The position numbers were made by a program, and so were the translations under genes. Positions 13,797-23,783 of a DNA stretch of 30,385 bases are shown piece after piece. Positions within the stretch are counted from its first letter, which is position 1, and every line of letters begins with the position of its first letter. Under the pieces are notes generated by a model, which was given only the letters and a program-made list of their open reading frames with translations, ran no database searches and was not told the DNA's origin. The stretch comes from DATLYF01 sp035575095 (GTDB lineage Bacteria > Pseudomonadota > Gammaproteobacteria > Competibacterales > Competibacteraceae): NCBI GenBank assembly GCA_035575095.1, contig DATLYF010000189.1, positions 1-30,385 on the forward strand, in the 5' to 3' direction.

Positions 13797-14567
13797 TCAC
13801 GCCGCCACCGCCTCCGGCAGCCCCAGGATCAGATTGGGATCGGGACACAGGCTTTCCCATAGCGCCCACAGCGAGGGCTGGCCGGCGCCGGGGAAGTCGC
13901 CGCGGCAGCCGAGCAGGTCGAGAATGATCTGGAAATGCACGTGCGGTATCCAGCCGCCGTTGACCGCGGGATCGCCGATGCGCGCGAGTTCCGCGCCGGC
14001 GCTGAAGGGCTGGTCCACCTCGAGCCCCGCAAGCGACTCCCGCGCTAGATGGCCGTACAGGGTATAGAAGCGCAGCCCCGGCTCCGGCTGATGCTCGAGG
14101 ATGATGGTCGGGCCGTAGTCCAGGGGCAGGGCGTTGTCGGCGTAGCTGTGCACCCGGCCCGCCAGCGGCGCATACAGCGGCGTGCCGGCGGGGGCGAACA
14201 GGTCGATGCCGAGATGCACGCTGCGCGCCTCGCCGCCGGCAGCGGCAAACTGCGGGGCGTTGTAGCAGGCCCGTCGCTCGCGGTAGCGGCCCACGCCGAG
14301 CACCGCCCCGGCGGCGGCGAACTGGGCGAACATGCGGCTCGCCGCCGTCCACGGGTCACTGTCGCCACCGAAGGGGATCTCGGCGTTGTCGCTGCCGAAG
14401 TCGTAGACGATCTTGCCGGCGTTGCGGCCGCCGGCGATGAGCTCGGCGAACTCGGCGCGGTGGGCGCGCAGCCAGGCCACCACCTGCGTATGGCTGGGCA
14501 CTGGCTCCAGACCCTGAGCAGCGCGCTGTCGGTAGTGCTCGAAGGCGGGGGAGAGTTGGTAACTCAT
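13797..14567 (-). CDS. M23-fold (LytM) metallopeptidase-like protein without signal peptide
   Basis: 256 residues, from the ATG at 14567 with AGAGGAGCC upstream. The LytM core is at about residues 115-215. Zinc ligands are visible as HLGID (HxxxD) and, later, HVHFQ (HxH), with the usual APAGTPLYAPLAGRV turn and TLYGHL. The end has LCPDPNLIL. The N-terminus (MSYQLSPAFEHYRQRAAQGL) has neither signal peptide nor membrane helix, which is unusual for a cell-wall peptidase. The segment resembles the M23 domain that in other bacteria is fused between a kinase-like domain and a class III aminotransferase; this likeness is from memory. A role outside peptidoglycan is possible. It is convergent with the acetyltransferase and divergent from rsmG. 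Confidence 0.82.
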   Translation of the reverse strand: MSYQLSPAFEHYRQRAAQGLEPVPSHTQVVAWLRAHRAEFAELIAGGRNAGKIVYDFGSDNAEIPFGGDSDPWTAASRMFAQFAAAGAVLGVGRYRERRACYNAPQFAAAGGEARSVHLGIDLFAPAGTPLYAPLAGRVHSYADNALPLDYGPTIILEHQPEPGLRFYTLYGHLARESLAGLEVDQPFSAGAELARIGDPAVNGGWIPHVHFQIILDLLGCRGDFPGAGQPSLWALWESLCPDPNLILGLPEAVAA

Positions 14568-14719
14568 GCGGGCGGCTCCTCTGGCGTCGCTAGTCGCTAT
14601 CGGGGCAGCTTATACCAGCTTCGAGCGAGCAGTTCCCGCGGATGCGCGGGGCAAGGGGCGGGGACGGGGTTGTGCCGCTTGTCTCGATTGGCGTGTCTGG
14701 CGGTGACGCCGCGCCCTGT

Positions 14720-14725
14720 TACAAT
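14720..14725 (+). promoter_or_regulatory. Possible -10 element of the rsmG-parAB unit
   Basis: TACAAT (five of six) lies 31 bases upstream of the rsmG ATG. The -35 region is poor (CTGGCG-like at 17 bases). In many relatives mnmG precedes rsmG; here it does not, so a promoter at this spot is expected. Confidence 0.35.
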
Positions 14726-14756
14726 GCCGGGCCAGATCGTCCGAAACCGCTATCCG

Positions 14757-15395
14757 ATGTCTCTCGAATCCGCCATCCAGCACGGCATCGACGCCCTCGG
14801 CCTGCGCCTGCCGGCCGGGGCGGTGCCGCGTCTGGCCGCCTACATCGCCCTGCTGGCGCGCTGGAACCGCGCCTATAACCTCACCGCGGTGCGCGAGCCG
14901 GCGGAGATGGTCGGCAAACACATCCTCGACAGCCTGGCCATCTTGCCCTGGCTGCAGGGGCCGACGGTGCTGGACGTGGGCAGCGGCGCCGGCCTGCCCG
15001 GCATACCGCTGGCCATCGCTCGCCCCGATCTCGCCTTCACCCTGCTGGACTCCAGCGGTAAGCGCACCCGCTTCATGGAACAGGCGGTGACCGAGCTCGG
15101 ACTGGTCAATGTGCATGTGGTGTGGTCGCGAGTGGAGGACTATCGGCCGGAGGCGGCGTTCGCCTGTGTGGTGTCGCGGGCCTTCGCCTCGCTCGCCGAC
15201 ATGCTGGTGCTGGCTGGCCGGCTGTGTGCTGCCGGCGGCTGTCTGCTGGCGATGAAGGGACAGCGGCCCGAGGACGAGCTGCGCACGCTGCCGCCCGGCT
15301 ACCGGCTGCTCGGGGTGGAGCCGCTGGCGGTGCCGGGGCTGGATGCCGAACGTTGCCTGGTGCGACTGGCGCCGGCGGGTGCTGCGGAACGTTGA
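14757..15395 (+). CDS. rsmG: 16S rRNA (guanine527-N7)-methyltransferase RsmG
   Basis: 212 residues from MSLESAIQHGIDALG (ATG at 14757); the frame is open far upstream, but that part is antisense to the M23 gene. The SAM-binding motif is VLDVGSGAGLPGIPLAIARP. Further family segments are WNRAYNLTAVREPAEMVGKHILDSLA and VVSRAFASLADML. The enzyme methylates N7 of G527 in 16S rRNA; loss gives low-level streptomycin resistance in known bacteria. First gene of the rsmG-parA-parB set, 31 bases before parA. The usual upstream neighbour mnmG is absent and is replaced by the divergent M23 gene. Confidence 0.95.
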   Translation: MSLESAIQHGIDALGLRLPAGAVPRLAAYIALLARWNRAYNLTAVREPAEMVGKHILDSLAILPWLQGPTVLDVGSGAGLPGIPLAIARPDLAFTLLDSSGKRTRFMEQAVTELGLVNVHVVWSRVEDYRPEAAFACVVSRAFASLADMLVLAGRLCAAGGCLLAMKGQRPEDELRTLPPGYRLLGVEPLAVPGLDAERCLVRLAPAGAAER

Positions 15396-15426
15396 AGAAG
15401 TGCGAAGAAGCGTAACGGGAGCGAGC

Positions 15427-16218
15427 ATGGCCAAGATCATCGCCGTCGCCAACCAGAAGGGCGGGGTGGGCAAAACCACCACCGCAGTCAATCTGGCCGC
15501 CTCGCTGGCCCTGGGCAAGGGACGGCGCCAGGTGATGCTGGTGGATCTGGATCCGCAGGGCAATGCCACCATGGGCTGCGGCATCGACAAGCATGCCCTG
15601 GGCGCCGGCACCTGCGAGGTGCTGCTCGGGGAAACGCCGCTGGCCGAGGCGCTGGTGTTTTCCGAGAGCGCCGGCCTGCAGATCTTGCCGGCTAACGGCG
15701 ATCTCACCGCCGCGGAGGTGGCCCTGTTGCACGCCGAGCAGCCGCAGACCCGGCTGCGCGCGGTGCTGGAGCCGGTGCGCAGTAATTTCGATTTCATCCT
15801 GGTGGACTGCCCGCCGTCGCTCAACATGCTTACCGTCAACGCGCTGACCGCCGCCGACAGCGTACTGATCCCGGTACAGTGCGAGTACTACGCCCTGGAG
15901 GGACTGTCGGCCCTGCTTGCCACGGTAGAGCAGGTGCGCCGCAGCACCAACCCGGGCCTCAGAGTAGAGGGGCTGTTGCGCACCATGTTCGATCCGCGCA
16001 ATCGGCTGGCCGGTGAAGTCTCCAGCCAGCTCGAGACCCATTTCGGCGGCCAGCTCTTCGACACCCTGATCCCGCGCAACGTGCGCCTGGCCGAAGCGCC
16101 CAGCTACGGCCAGCCGGCGCTGGTCTACGACCCCCAGTCCAAGGGGGCGCAGAGCTACCAGGATCTGGCGCGGGAGCTGATCAAGCGTTCCCGGGGGACG
16201 GCGGCGCGCCCGGCGTGA
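15427..16218 (+). CDS. parA: Chromosome partitioning ATPase ParA (Soj)
   Basis: 263 residues from MAKIIAVANQKGG. The deviant Walker A motif KGGVGKTTTAVN, switch I region DLDPQGNATMG and Walker B region FILVDCPPSLNMLT are all present, followed by PVQCEYYALEGLSALL and the C-terminal PRNVRLAEAPSYGQPALVYDP. The length and absence of an N-terminal DNA-binding extension fit the chromosomal Soj/ParA type. ParA forms a DNA-bound gradient that moves ParB-parS complexes. It lies between rsmG and parB. Confidence 0.96.
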   Translation: MAKIIAVANQKGGVGKTTTAVNLAASLALGKGRRQVMLVDLDPQGNATMGCGIDKHALGAGTCEVLLGETPLAEALVFSESAGLQILPANGDLTAAEVALLHAEQPQTRLRAVLEPVRSNFDFILVDCPPSLNMLTVNALTAADSVLIPVQCEYYALEGLSALLATVEQVRRSTNPGLRVEGLLRTMFDPRNRLAGEVSSQLETHFGGQLFDTLIPRNVRLAEAPSYGQPALVYDPQSKGAQSYQDLARELIKRSRGTAARPA

Positions 16219-16246
16219 ACCGGCCCACTGATAGAAGGAAGCGGAT

Positions 16247-17107
16247 ATGAACCAGAAGAAGCGAGGTCTGGGGCGCGGTCTGGACGCCCTACTGGGGGCG
16301 GTGAAGCCGGCGGCGCCGGCAGAGGAGGGCGGGACGCTGCGCCGGTTGCCGGTGGAGTGGCTACAGCGCGGCCGCTACCAGCCGCGCCAGGACATGCATG
16401 CCGAAAGCCTGCAGGATCTGGCCGACTCGATCCGCGCCCAAGGGCTGGTGCAGCCCATCGTGGTACGTCCCGTGGACGGTAATCGCTACGAGATCATCGC
16501 CGGCGAACGGCGCTGGCGCGCTGCGCAGATGGCCGGCCTCGCCGAGGTGCCGGTGCTGGTGCGCGAGGTGCCGGATCAGGCGGCGGTGGCCATCGCCCTG
16601 ATCGAGAATATCCAGCGCGAGGCTCTCAATCCATTGGAGGAGGCCCAGGCCCTGCAGCGTCTGATCGACGAGTTCGCACTCACTCACCAGCAGGCGGCGC
16701 AGGCGGTAGGGCGTTCCCGCGCCGCGGTCAGCAACCTGCTCAGGCTGCTGGAACTGACCCCCGAGGTGCAGCAGTTACTGCGCGAAAACAAGCTGGAGAT
16801 GGGGCACGCCCGTGCCCTGCTGGTGCTGGCTCCGGAACTGCAGCGGGAAGCGGCGCGCCAGGTGCAGATGCACGGCCTGTCGGTGCGCGAGGCCGAGGCG
16901 CTGGCGCGCCGCCTGCAAGCTGGCGGCGGGCGCGCCACGCCGCGGCCCAGCCTCGATCCCGACGTGCGCCGCCTGCAGGAGCGGCTGGCCGAGCAGCTCG
17001 GTGCCAAGGTGGCGCTGCAGCACAGTGCCGTCTCGGGCAAGGGACGACTCGTCATCCACTACAACAGCCTCGACGAGCTGGACGGGATTCTCAGCCACTT
17101 CAATTAG
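16247..17107 (+). CDS. parB: Chromosome partitioning protein ParB (Spo0J)
   Basis: 286 residues. N-terminal start KKRGLGRGLDALLG is typical of chromosomal ParB. The CTPase/clamp domain has QPRQDM, AQGLVQPIVVRP and GERRWRAAQMAGLAEVPVLVRE. The central helix-turn-helix includes LTHQQAAQAVGRSRAAVSNLLRLLEL, and a C-terminal dimer domain ends LDGILSHFN. A GGAAG ribosome site precedes the ATG. ParB loads on parS sites and clamps DNA in a CTP-dependent way. No consensus parS was spotted in the window. A weak intrinsic terminator follows at once. Confidence 0.96.
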   Translation: MNQKKRGLGRGLDALLGAVKPAAPAEEGGTLRRLPVEWLQRGRYQPRQDMHAESLQDLADSIRAQGLVQPIVVRPVDGNRYEIIAGERRWRAAQMAGLAEVPVLVREVPDQAAVAIALIENIQREALNPLEEAQALQRLIDEFALTHQQAAQAVGRSRAAVSNLLRLLELTPEVQQLLRENKLEMGHARALLVLAPELQREAARQVQMHGLSVREAEALARRLQAGGGRATPRPSLDPDVRRLQERLAEQLGAKVALQHSAVSGKGRLVIHYNSLDELDGILSHFN

Positions 17108-17110
17108 TTT

Positions 17111-17131
17111 GTCGGCGCTTTGCCGGCTTTT
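17111..17131 (+). terminator. Weak intrinsic terminator after parB
   Basis: Stem GTCGGC / GCCGGC (six pairs, one G-T wobble) around GCTTT, followed by TTTT, four bases after the parB stop. It separates the par genes from the atp promoter. Confidence 0.5.
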
Positions 17132-17134
17132 CGA

Positions 17135-17163
17135 TTGACCCTGCCGGGGCAACTTCTTATAAT
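17135..17163 (+). promoter_or_regulatory. Strong sigma-70 promoter of the atp operon
   Basis: TTGACC, exactly 17 bases, then TATAAT: five of six and six of six matches to consensus at ideal spacing. Initiation should be near 17170, giving a leader of about 50 bases before atpI. The best housekeeping promoter seen in the window, as expected for a highly expressed operon. Confidence 0.8.
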
Positions 17164-17220
17164 CCGGCGCGCAATTGCTCTGGGTAACAAAGAGCAAAAT
17201 TTTTTAAGTGTAGCTGGCCG

Positions 17221-17679
17221 GTGTCTCGATTGCAGCGCACGTCCATGAAGACAAGGCACAGCGGCAGCACCGCCGCGTCTAGCGGGCGACGCCAGAGCAA
17301 AACCGCCATCGAGACCATACGGACGGTGCTGGTGCTGCAGGTCGCCATTACGATGCTGGCGGTCGCGCTTTCATTCTGGTTGGGCGGGCTCTACGCGGCC
17401 TGGTCGGCCGCGATGGGAGGGGGGATCAACATCATCGTCACCGCCTACTTCGCCAGCAGGGTGTTCTCGGTCGGTCCGGGGGCGTCGGCGGCGCGTGTGG
17501 CGCGTGCCTTTTATGTGGGCGAAGTGGTCAAGCTGGTGTTGACCGCACTGCTCTTCACCCTTGCTCTGGTGTGGCTGAAGGCGCAGTTCCTGCCGCTGAT
17601 CCTGACGTACATGGCCACGCTGCTGGCGTACTGGTTGGTATTGCCTCTGAATCTGAACACTTCGGTGAGGACGTTATGA
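17221..17679 (+). CDS. atpI: ATP synthase assembly protein I
   Basis: 152 residues from a GTG at 17221, or 144 from the ATG at 17245; neither has a strong ribosome site. Four hydrophobic helices follow a basic, polar N-terminus: VLVLQVAITMLAVALSFWLGG, AAWSAAMGGGINIIVTAYFAS, VVKLVLTALLFTLALVWL and LPLILTYMATLLAYWLVLP. AtpI helps assemble the c-ring and is linked to Mg2+ supply in some bacteria; it is not part of the final enzyme. The stop overlaps the atpB start as ATGA. First gene of the operon, in the standard place. Confidence 0.9.
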   Translation: MSRLQRTSMKTRHSGSTAASSGRRQSKTAIETIRTVLVLQVAITMLAVALSFWLGGLYAAWSAAMGGGINIIVTAYFASRVFSVGPGASAARVARAFYVGEVVKLVLTALLFTLALVWLKAQFLPLILTYMATLLAYWLVLPLNLNTSVRTL

Positions 17680-18446
17680 GTGCGAGTGAGGCCCCTTCGG
17701 CAACGGAATACATCATTCACCACCTGACGCCGCTGCACGTGGGCGAGGGTTTCTGGACCGTCCACCTCGATACTCTGTTCTTCTCCGTGAGCCTGGGCGT
17801 CTTCTTCCTGTGGCTGTTCCGCAAGGCCGCGGTCAACGCCACCAGCGGCGTGCCCGGACCGTTGCAGAATCTAGTCGAGATCATCGTCGAGTTCGTCGAT
17901 GCCCAGGTCAAGGACACCTTCCACGGCAAGAACCCGGTGATCGGTCCGCTGTCGCTGACCATTTTCGTCTGGATCTGGCTGTGGAATTTCATGGACCTGA
18001 TTCCGGTGGACTTGCTGCCGGCCATCGCCGGGGCGCTCGGCATCCCCTACCTGCGCGTAGTGCCTTCCACCGACCTCAATTCCACCTTCGCGCTGTCGCT
18101 CAGCGTGCTGATCCTGATCTACTACTACAGCATCAAGGTCAAAGGCGGCTCTGGCTTCCTCAAGGAGGTGCTGACGCATCCCTTCGGCCCCTACGCCTTC
18201 CCAGCCAATCTGCTGCTGCGCGTCGTCGAGGATGCGGCCAAGCCCATCTCGCTGGGTCTGCGTCTGTTCGGCAACCTCTATGCTGGCGAGCTGATCTTCA
18301 TCCTCATCGCGCTGTTGCCGTGGTGGATCCAGTTCACTCTGGGCTGGCCCTGGGCGGTGTTCCATATCTTGGTCATCACCCTGCAGGCCTTTATCTTCAT
18401 GGTGCTGACCATCGTGTACCTGTCCATGGCGCACGAAGACCATTGA
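17676..18446 (+). CDS. atpB: ATP synthase Fo subunit a
   Basis: 256 residues from MSASEAPSATEYIIHHL, the ATG that overlaps atpI. Multiple membrane helices. The essential Arg of the proton channel is in GLRLFGNLYAGELIF, and the C-terminal helix has LQAFIFMVLTIVYLSMAHEDH with the conserved Gln. Subunit a carries protons past the c-ring. The central part NFMDLIPVDLLPAIAG matches proteobacterial AtpB. The gap to atpE is about 64 bases. Confidence 0.97.
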   Translation: MSASEAPSATEYIIHHLTPLHVGEGFWTVHLDTLFFSVSLGVFFLWLFRKAAVNATSGVPGPLQNLVEIIVEFVDAQVKDTFHGKNPVIGPLSLTIFVWIWLWNFMDLIPVDLLPAIAGALGIPYLRVVPSTDLNSTFALSLSVLILIYYYSIKVKGGSGFLKEVLTHPFGPYAFPANLLLRVVEDAAKPISLGLRLFGNLYAGELIFILIALLPWWIQFTLGWPWAVFHILVITLQAFIFMVLTIVYLSMAHEDH

Positions 18447-18510
18447 GCCCGTAACCGTTTTTTCAACCGCTTCTCCTAACCTCAACCGCAACCTTTAGTC
18501 TGGAGGAAAC

Positions 18511-18786
18511 ATGGAAAACCTGGCTCTGATTGCTAACGTGCAGGGCATGACCGCGATCGCTGTGGCTCTGATCCTGGGTCTGGGCGCTCTGGGGACGGCC
18601 ATTGGCTTCGCCCTCCTGGGCGGCAAGTTCCTGGAGGGCGCCGCCCGTCAGCCGGAGATGATCCCGACCCTGCAGGTGAAGATGTTCATCGTCGCCGGTC
18701 TGCTCGACGCCGTGACCATGATCGGTGTGGGTATCGCCCTGTTCTTCACCTTTGCCAACCCCTTCCTGGGTCCGCTGCAGGGCTGA
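18511..18786 (+). CDS. atpE: ATP synthase Fo subunit c
   Basis: 91 residues in two hydrophobic helices joined by the polar loop GGKFLEGAARQPEM. Helix 1 has the Gly-rich ring-packing pattern (GLGALGTAIGFALLGG). Helix 2 has the proton-binding Asp in FIVAGLLDAVTMIGVG. No Na+-binding Gln or Glu partner is seen in helix 1, so proton coupling is expected. The strong ribosome site GGAGGAAAC fits the high copy number of subunit c. The C-terminus ends TFANPFLGPLQG, close to the Pseudomonas form. Confidence 0.97.
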   Translation: MENLALIANVQGMTAIAVALILGLGALGTAIGFALLGGKFLEGAARQPEMIPTLQVKMFIVAGLLDAVTMIGVGIALFFTFANPFLGPLQG

Positions 18787-18829
18787 GTCGTAGGTCGCAC
18801 TGGCAACCGATACACACAGGGGGTGTAAC

Positions 18830-19300
18830 GTGAGTTTCAATGCCACTCTGATCGGGCAGATGATCACGTTTCTCCTTCTGGTGGCCTTTACCATGAAGTA
18901 CGTGTGGCCGCCCATCATGCAGGCCATGCAGGACCGCCAGAAGAAGATTGCTGAGGGCCTGGCGTCGGCCGAGCGCGGTGTCCGCGAGCAGGAGCTGGCC
19001 AAGGCCAGGGCCGCGGAGCTGCTCAAGGAGGCGAAGCAGCAGGCGGCCGAGATCATCGCCCAGGCGCAGAAGCGCGCCAGCGAGATCGTCGAGCAGTCCA
19101 AGCTCGAAGCTCAGGCCGAGGGTCAACGCCAGCTGGCCGCTGCCCAGGCCGAGATCGAGCTGGAGTTCAACCGCGCTCGCGCCCAGTTGCGTGAGCAGGT
19201 CGCCAGTCTGGCCGTGGCCGGTGCCGGCCGCATCCTCAAGCGCGAGCTGGACGAGAAGTCCAACGCCAAGCTGCTGGACGACCTGGTGGCCCAGCTCTGA
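18830..19300 (+). CDS. atpF: ATP synthase Fo subunit b
   Basis: 156 residues from a GTG start with AGGGGGTG upstream (MSFNATLIGQMITF...). One N-terminal membrane helix (LIGQMITFLLLVAFTMKYVWPPI), then a long charged helix rich in Ala, Glu, Lys and Gln that forms the peripheral stalk dimer, ending SNAKLLDDLVAQL. It holds F1 against rotation through delta and alpha. The length equals the E. coli subunit. A GTG start may limit translation compared with atpE. Confidence 0.96.
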   Translation: MSFNATLIGQMITFLLLVAFTMKYVWPPIMQAMQDRQKKIAEGLASAERGVREQELAKARAAELLKEAKQQAAEIIAQAQKRASEIVEQSKLEAQAEGQRQLAAAQAEIELEFNRARAQLREQVASLAVAGAGRILKRELDEKSNAKLLDDLVAQL

Positions 19301-19326
19301 CGATTCTCTGACACGGACCCGCATCT

Positions 19327-19881
19327 ATGGCTGAATCGACAAGCGCCGCCAGACCCTATGCCCGGGCCGCCTTTGAACAGGCCCAGGCCGACAAGAGGGG
19401 CTTGAGGAAGTGGTCGGAGCTGCTCGCCGTGGCCGCCATGATCGCCGAAGACCCCGCCGTGCGGCGGCTGCTGGCGAGTCCGCGCGTGGCGGCCCAGGAC
19501 AAGGGCGAGCTGTTTCTGGATATCTGCGGCAACCTCCTCGGTGAGGACAAGCTCCCCGAAGAGGGCCGCAATTTCATCAAACTGTTGGCCGAGAACCGTC
19601 GCCTCCCCCTGCTGCCCGCCATCGCCGAGCAGTTCGAGCGCCTGCGGGCAGAGGCGGAGAGAACGCTGCACGCCGAGCTCATCACGGCCCTGCCGATCTC
19701 CGATGGGCAGCGCGACAAGATCGCTGCCGCGCTGAAGGCCCGCCTGGATCGCGAGGTGGTGCTGGAGGTCAAGGTGGACGAGTCGCTGCTCGGTGGGGCC
19801 ATCATCCGCGCCGGCGATATGGTCATTGACGGCTCGGCACGCGGCCAACTACACAAACTCGCCACGGTCCTGAGCCAGTAA
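19327..19881 (+). CDS. atpH: ATP synthase F1 subunit delta
   Basis: 184 residues starting MAESTSAARPYARAAFEQAQ, the typical delta/OSCP opening. The N-terminal helical domain is followed by a C-terminal part with DKIAAALKARLDREVVLEVKVDESLLGGAIIRAGDMVIDGSARGQL, the signature of the family. It joins the b stalk to the top of the alpha3beta3 head. It lies 26 bases after atpF and 16 before atpA. Confidence 0.96.
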   Translation: MAESTSAARPYARAAFEQAQADKRGLRKWSELLAVAAMIAEDPAVRRLLASPRVAAQDKGELFLDICGNLLGEDKLPEEGRNFIKLLAENRRLPLLPAIAEQFERLRAEAERTLHAELITALPISDGQRDKIAAALKARLDREVVLEVKVDESLLGGAIIRAGDMVIDGSARGQLHKLATVLSQ

Positions 19882-19897
19882 GGGGAACTAAAGGCTT

Positions 19898-21439
<1,542 letters not shown>

Positions 21440-21451
21440 GCGGGTGTCAGC

Positions 21452-22315
21452 ATGGCCGGTGCCAAAGAGATACGCAACAAGATCAAGAGTATCCGGAATA
21501 CTCAGAAGATCACCCGCGCCATGGAGATGGTGGCGGCGAGCAAGATGCGCAAGGCGCAGGACCGCATGCTGGCGGCCCGTCCCTACGCGGAGAAGATCCG
21601 TAATGTGGTCTCGCACCTGGCCCATGCGCACACCGAGTACCGCCACCCCTTCCTGCTCGACCGCGAGGTCAAGCGGGTGGGCTACATCATCGTCTCCACC
21701 GACCGCGGTCTGTGCGGCGGCCTGAACAATAACTTGTTCAAGGCGGTGGTGGCCTCCATGAAGGGGTGGCGCGACCAGGGCGTGGAGATCGATCTCTGCA
21801 TCGTCGGCAACAAGGGCGTCGGCTTCTTCAAGCGCTTGGGCGGCAACCTGGTGGCCCAGGCCACCCATCTGGGCGATGCGCCCCATGCCGAAGATCTGAT
21901 CGGTGTGGTCAAGGTGATGCTGGATGCCTACCAGGAGGGTCGGGTCGACCGGGTCTTCCTGGCCTACAACCGCTTCATCAACACCATGACCCAGCGCCCC
22001 CAGGTGGAACAGCTGATCCCGGTCAGTGCCGAGGTCACCGAAGCGGCGCCCAAGCACCGCTGGGACTATATCTACGAGCCCGATGCCCAGGAACTCCTGG
22101 ACATGCTGTTGACCCGCTACATCGAATCCCTGGTCTACCAGGGGGTGGTGGACAACATCGCCTGTGAGATGGCCGCGCGCATGATCGCCATGAAGAGCGC
22201 CTCGGATAATGCCGGCAACCTCATCAACGAGTTGCAACTGGTGTACAACAAGGCGCGTCAGGCGGCGATCACCCAGGAGCTGTCGGAGATCGTGGCGGGC
22301 GCCGCGGCCGTTTAA
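21452..22315 (+). CDS. atpG: ATP synthase F1 subunit gamma
   Basis: 287 residues. The N-terminal helix MAGAKEIRNKIKSIRNTQKITRAMEMVAASKMRKAQ and the C-terminal helix MIAMKSASDNAGNLINELQLVYNKARQAAITQELSEIV form the rotor shaft. The Rossmann-like middle has STDRGLCGGLNNN. It turns inside alpha3beta3 and contacts the c-ring with epsilon. Twelve bases after atpA. Confidence 0.97.
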   Translation: MAGAKEIRNKIKSIRNTQKITRAMEMVAASKMRKAQDRMLAARPYAEKIRNVVSHLAHAHTEYRHPFLLDREVKRVGYIIVSTDRGLCGGLNNNLFKAVVASMKGWRDQGVEIDLCIVGNKGVGFFKRLGGNLVAQATHLGDAPHAEDLIGVVKVMLDAYQEGRVDRVFLAYNRFINTMTQRPQVEQLIPVSAEVTEAAPKHRWDYIYEPDAQELLDMLLTRYIESLVYQGVVDNIACEMAARMIAMKSASDNAGNLINELQLVYNKARQAAITQELSEIVAGAAAV

Positions 22316-22348
22316 GGCGCAGTATTCGAGTCAAGGGGAACCCGAGTC

Positions 22349-23722
22349 ATGAGTTCTGGAAAGATTGTGCAAATCATCGGCGCCGTGGTGGACGTGGAGT
22401 TCCCCCGCGGCGAGGTGCCCAAGATCTACGACGCGCTGCTCGCCGAGGGCGGCCTGACCCTGGAGGTGCAGCAGCAGTTGGGCGACGGCATCGTCCGTAC
22501 CATCGCCATGGGGCCATCTGACGGCCTGCGCCGCGGCGTCAAGGTGACCAACACCGGCGCCCCCATCGCCGTACCGGTTGGCAAGGCCACCCTGGGCCGT
22601 ATCATGGATGTGCTGGGCAATCCGGTGGATGAGGCCGGCCCGGTAGAGGCCGAGGAGCGGTGGGTCATTCACCGCAAGGCCCCCAGCTACGAGGAGCAGG
22701 CTGGTTCCACCGAGCTGCTGGAAACCGGCATCAAGGTGATCGACCTGCTCTGCCCCTTCGCCAAGGGCGGCAAGGTCGGCCTGTTCGGCGGCGCCGGCGT
22801 GGGCAAGACCGTCAACATGATGGAGCTGATCAACAACATCGCCAAGGCCCACTCGGGTCTGTCGGTGTTCGCCGGGGTGGGCGAGCGTACCCGCGAGGGT
22901 AACGACTTCTACCACGAGATGAAGGATTCCGGGGTGCTCGATAAGGTGTCGATGGTCTACGGCCAGATGAACGAGCCGCCGGGCAACCGTCTGCGCGTGG
23001 CCCTGACCGGCCTGACCATGGCCGAGTATTTCCGCGACGAAGGTCGCGACGTGCTACTCTTTATCGACAACATCTACCGCTACACTCTGGCTGGTACCGA
23101 GGTGTCGGCGCTGCTCGGGCGCATGCCCTCGGCTGTGGGTTATCAGCCGACCCTGGCCGAGGAAATGGGCCAGTTGCAGGAGCGCATCACCTCCACGAAG
23201 GTCGGCTCGATCACCTCCATCCAGGCTGTGTACGTACCCGCCGACGACCTCACCGACCCGTCGCCGGCCACCACCTTCTCGCACCTGGATGCGACCGTGG
23301 TGCTGTCGCGTGACATCGCCGCGCTCGGCATCTACCCGGCGGTGGACCCGCTGGATTCCACCAGCCGCCAGCTCGACCCGCTGGTCATCGGCCAGGAGCA
23401 CTACGACACCGCCCGCGGCGTGCAGTCGGTGCTGCAGCGCTACAAGGAGCTGAAGGACATCATCGCCATTCTCGGCATGGACGAGCTGTCCGAGGATGAC
23501 AAGCTGGTGGTGGCGCGTGCTCGCAAGATCCAGCGTTTCCTCTCCCAGCCGTTCTCGGTGGCCGAAGTGTTCACCGGCTTCCCCGGCAAGTATGTGCCGC
23601 TCAAGGACACCATCGCCGGCTTCAATGGCATCCTCAAGGGTGAGTACGACCACCTGCCCGAGCAGGCTTTCTACATGGTCGGCTCCATCGAGGAGGCGGT
23701 GGAGAAGGCCAAGAGGCTGTAA
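22349..23722 (+). CDS. atpD: ATP synthase F1 subunit beta
   Basis: 457 residues. Walker A is GGAGVGKTVNMMELI. The catalytic Glu lies in GVGERTREGNDFYHEM, Walker B in DVLLFIDNIYRYTLAGTEVSALLGRMPSAVGYQPTLA, and the DELSEED-type lever reads MDELSEDDK. It forms the catalytic sites of the synthase. A GGGGAA ribosome site lies upstream. Confidence 0.98.
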   Translation: MSSGKIVQIIGAVVDVEFPRGEVPKIYDALLAEGGLTLEVQQQLGDGIVRTIAMGPSDGLRRGVKVTNTGAPIAVPVGKATLGRIMDVLGNPVDEAGPVEAEERWVIHRKAPSYEEQAGSTELLETGIKVIDLLCPFAKGGKVGLFGGAGVGKTVNMMELINNIAKAHSGLSVFAGVGERTREGNDFYHEMKDSGVLDKVSMVYGQMNEPPGNRLRVALTGLTMAEYFRDEGRDVLLFIDNIYRYTLAGTEVSALLGRMPSAVGYQPTLAEEMGQLQERITSTKVGSITSIQAVYVPADDLTDPSPATTFSHLDATVVLSRDIAALGIYPAVDPLDSTSRQLDPLVIGQEHYDTARGVQSVLQRYKELKDIIAILGMDELSEDDKLVVARARKIQRFLSQPFSVAEVFTGFPGKYVPLKDTIAGFNGILKGEYDHLPEQAFYMVGSIEEAVEKAKRL

Positions 23723-23783
23723 CCCCGGGCAGCGCGGCGCAGGAAACCCGCGCCGCCACCCCCTGACCCAAAGGTGAGGAAGC

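Noticed and set aside
14049..14756. Long in-frame extension upstream of RsmG
   Set aside because: It is antisense to the M23-fold gene, and RsmG homology begins at the ATG at 14757, just downstream of a TACAAT element.
14757..17220. A parS site near parAB
   Set aside because: No match close to TGTTTCACGTGAAACA was seen here or elsewhere in the window. A computed scan allowing mismatches would be needed to be sure.
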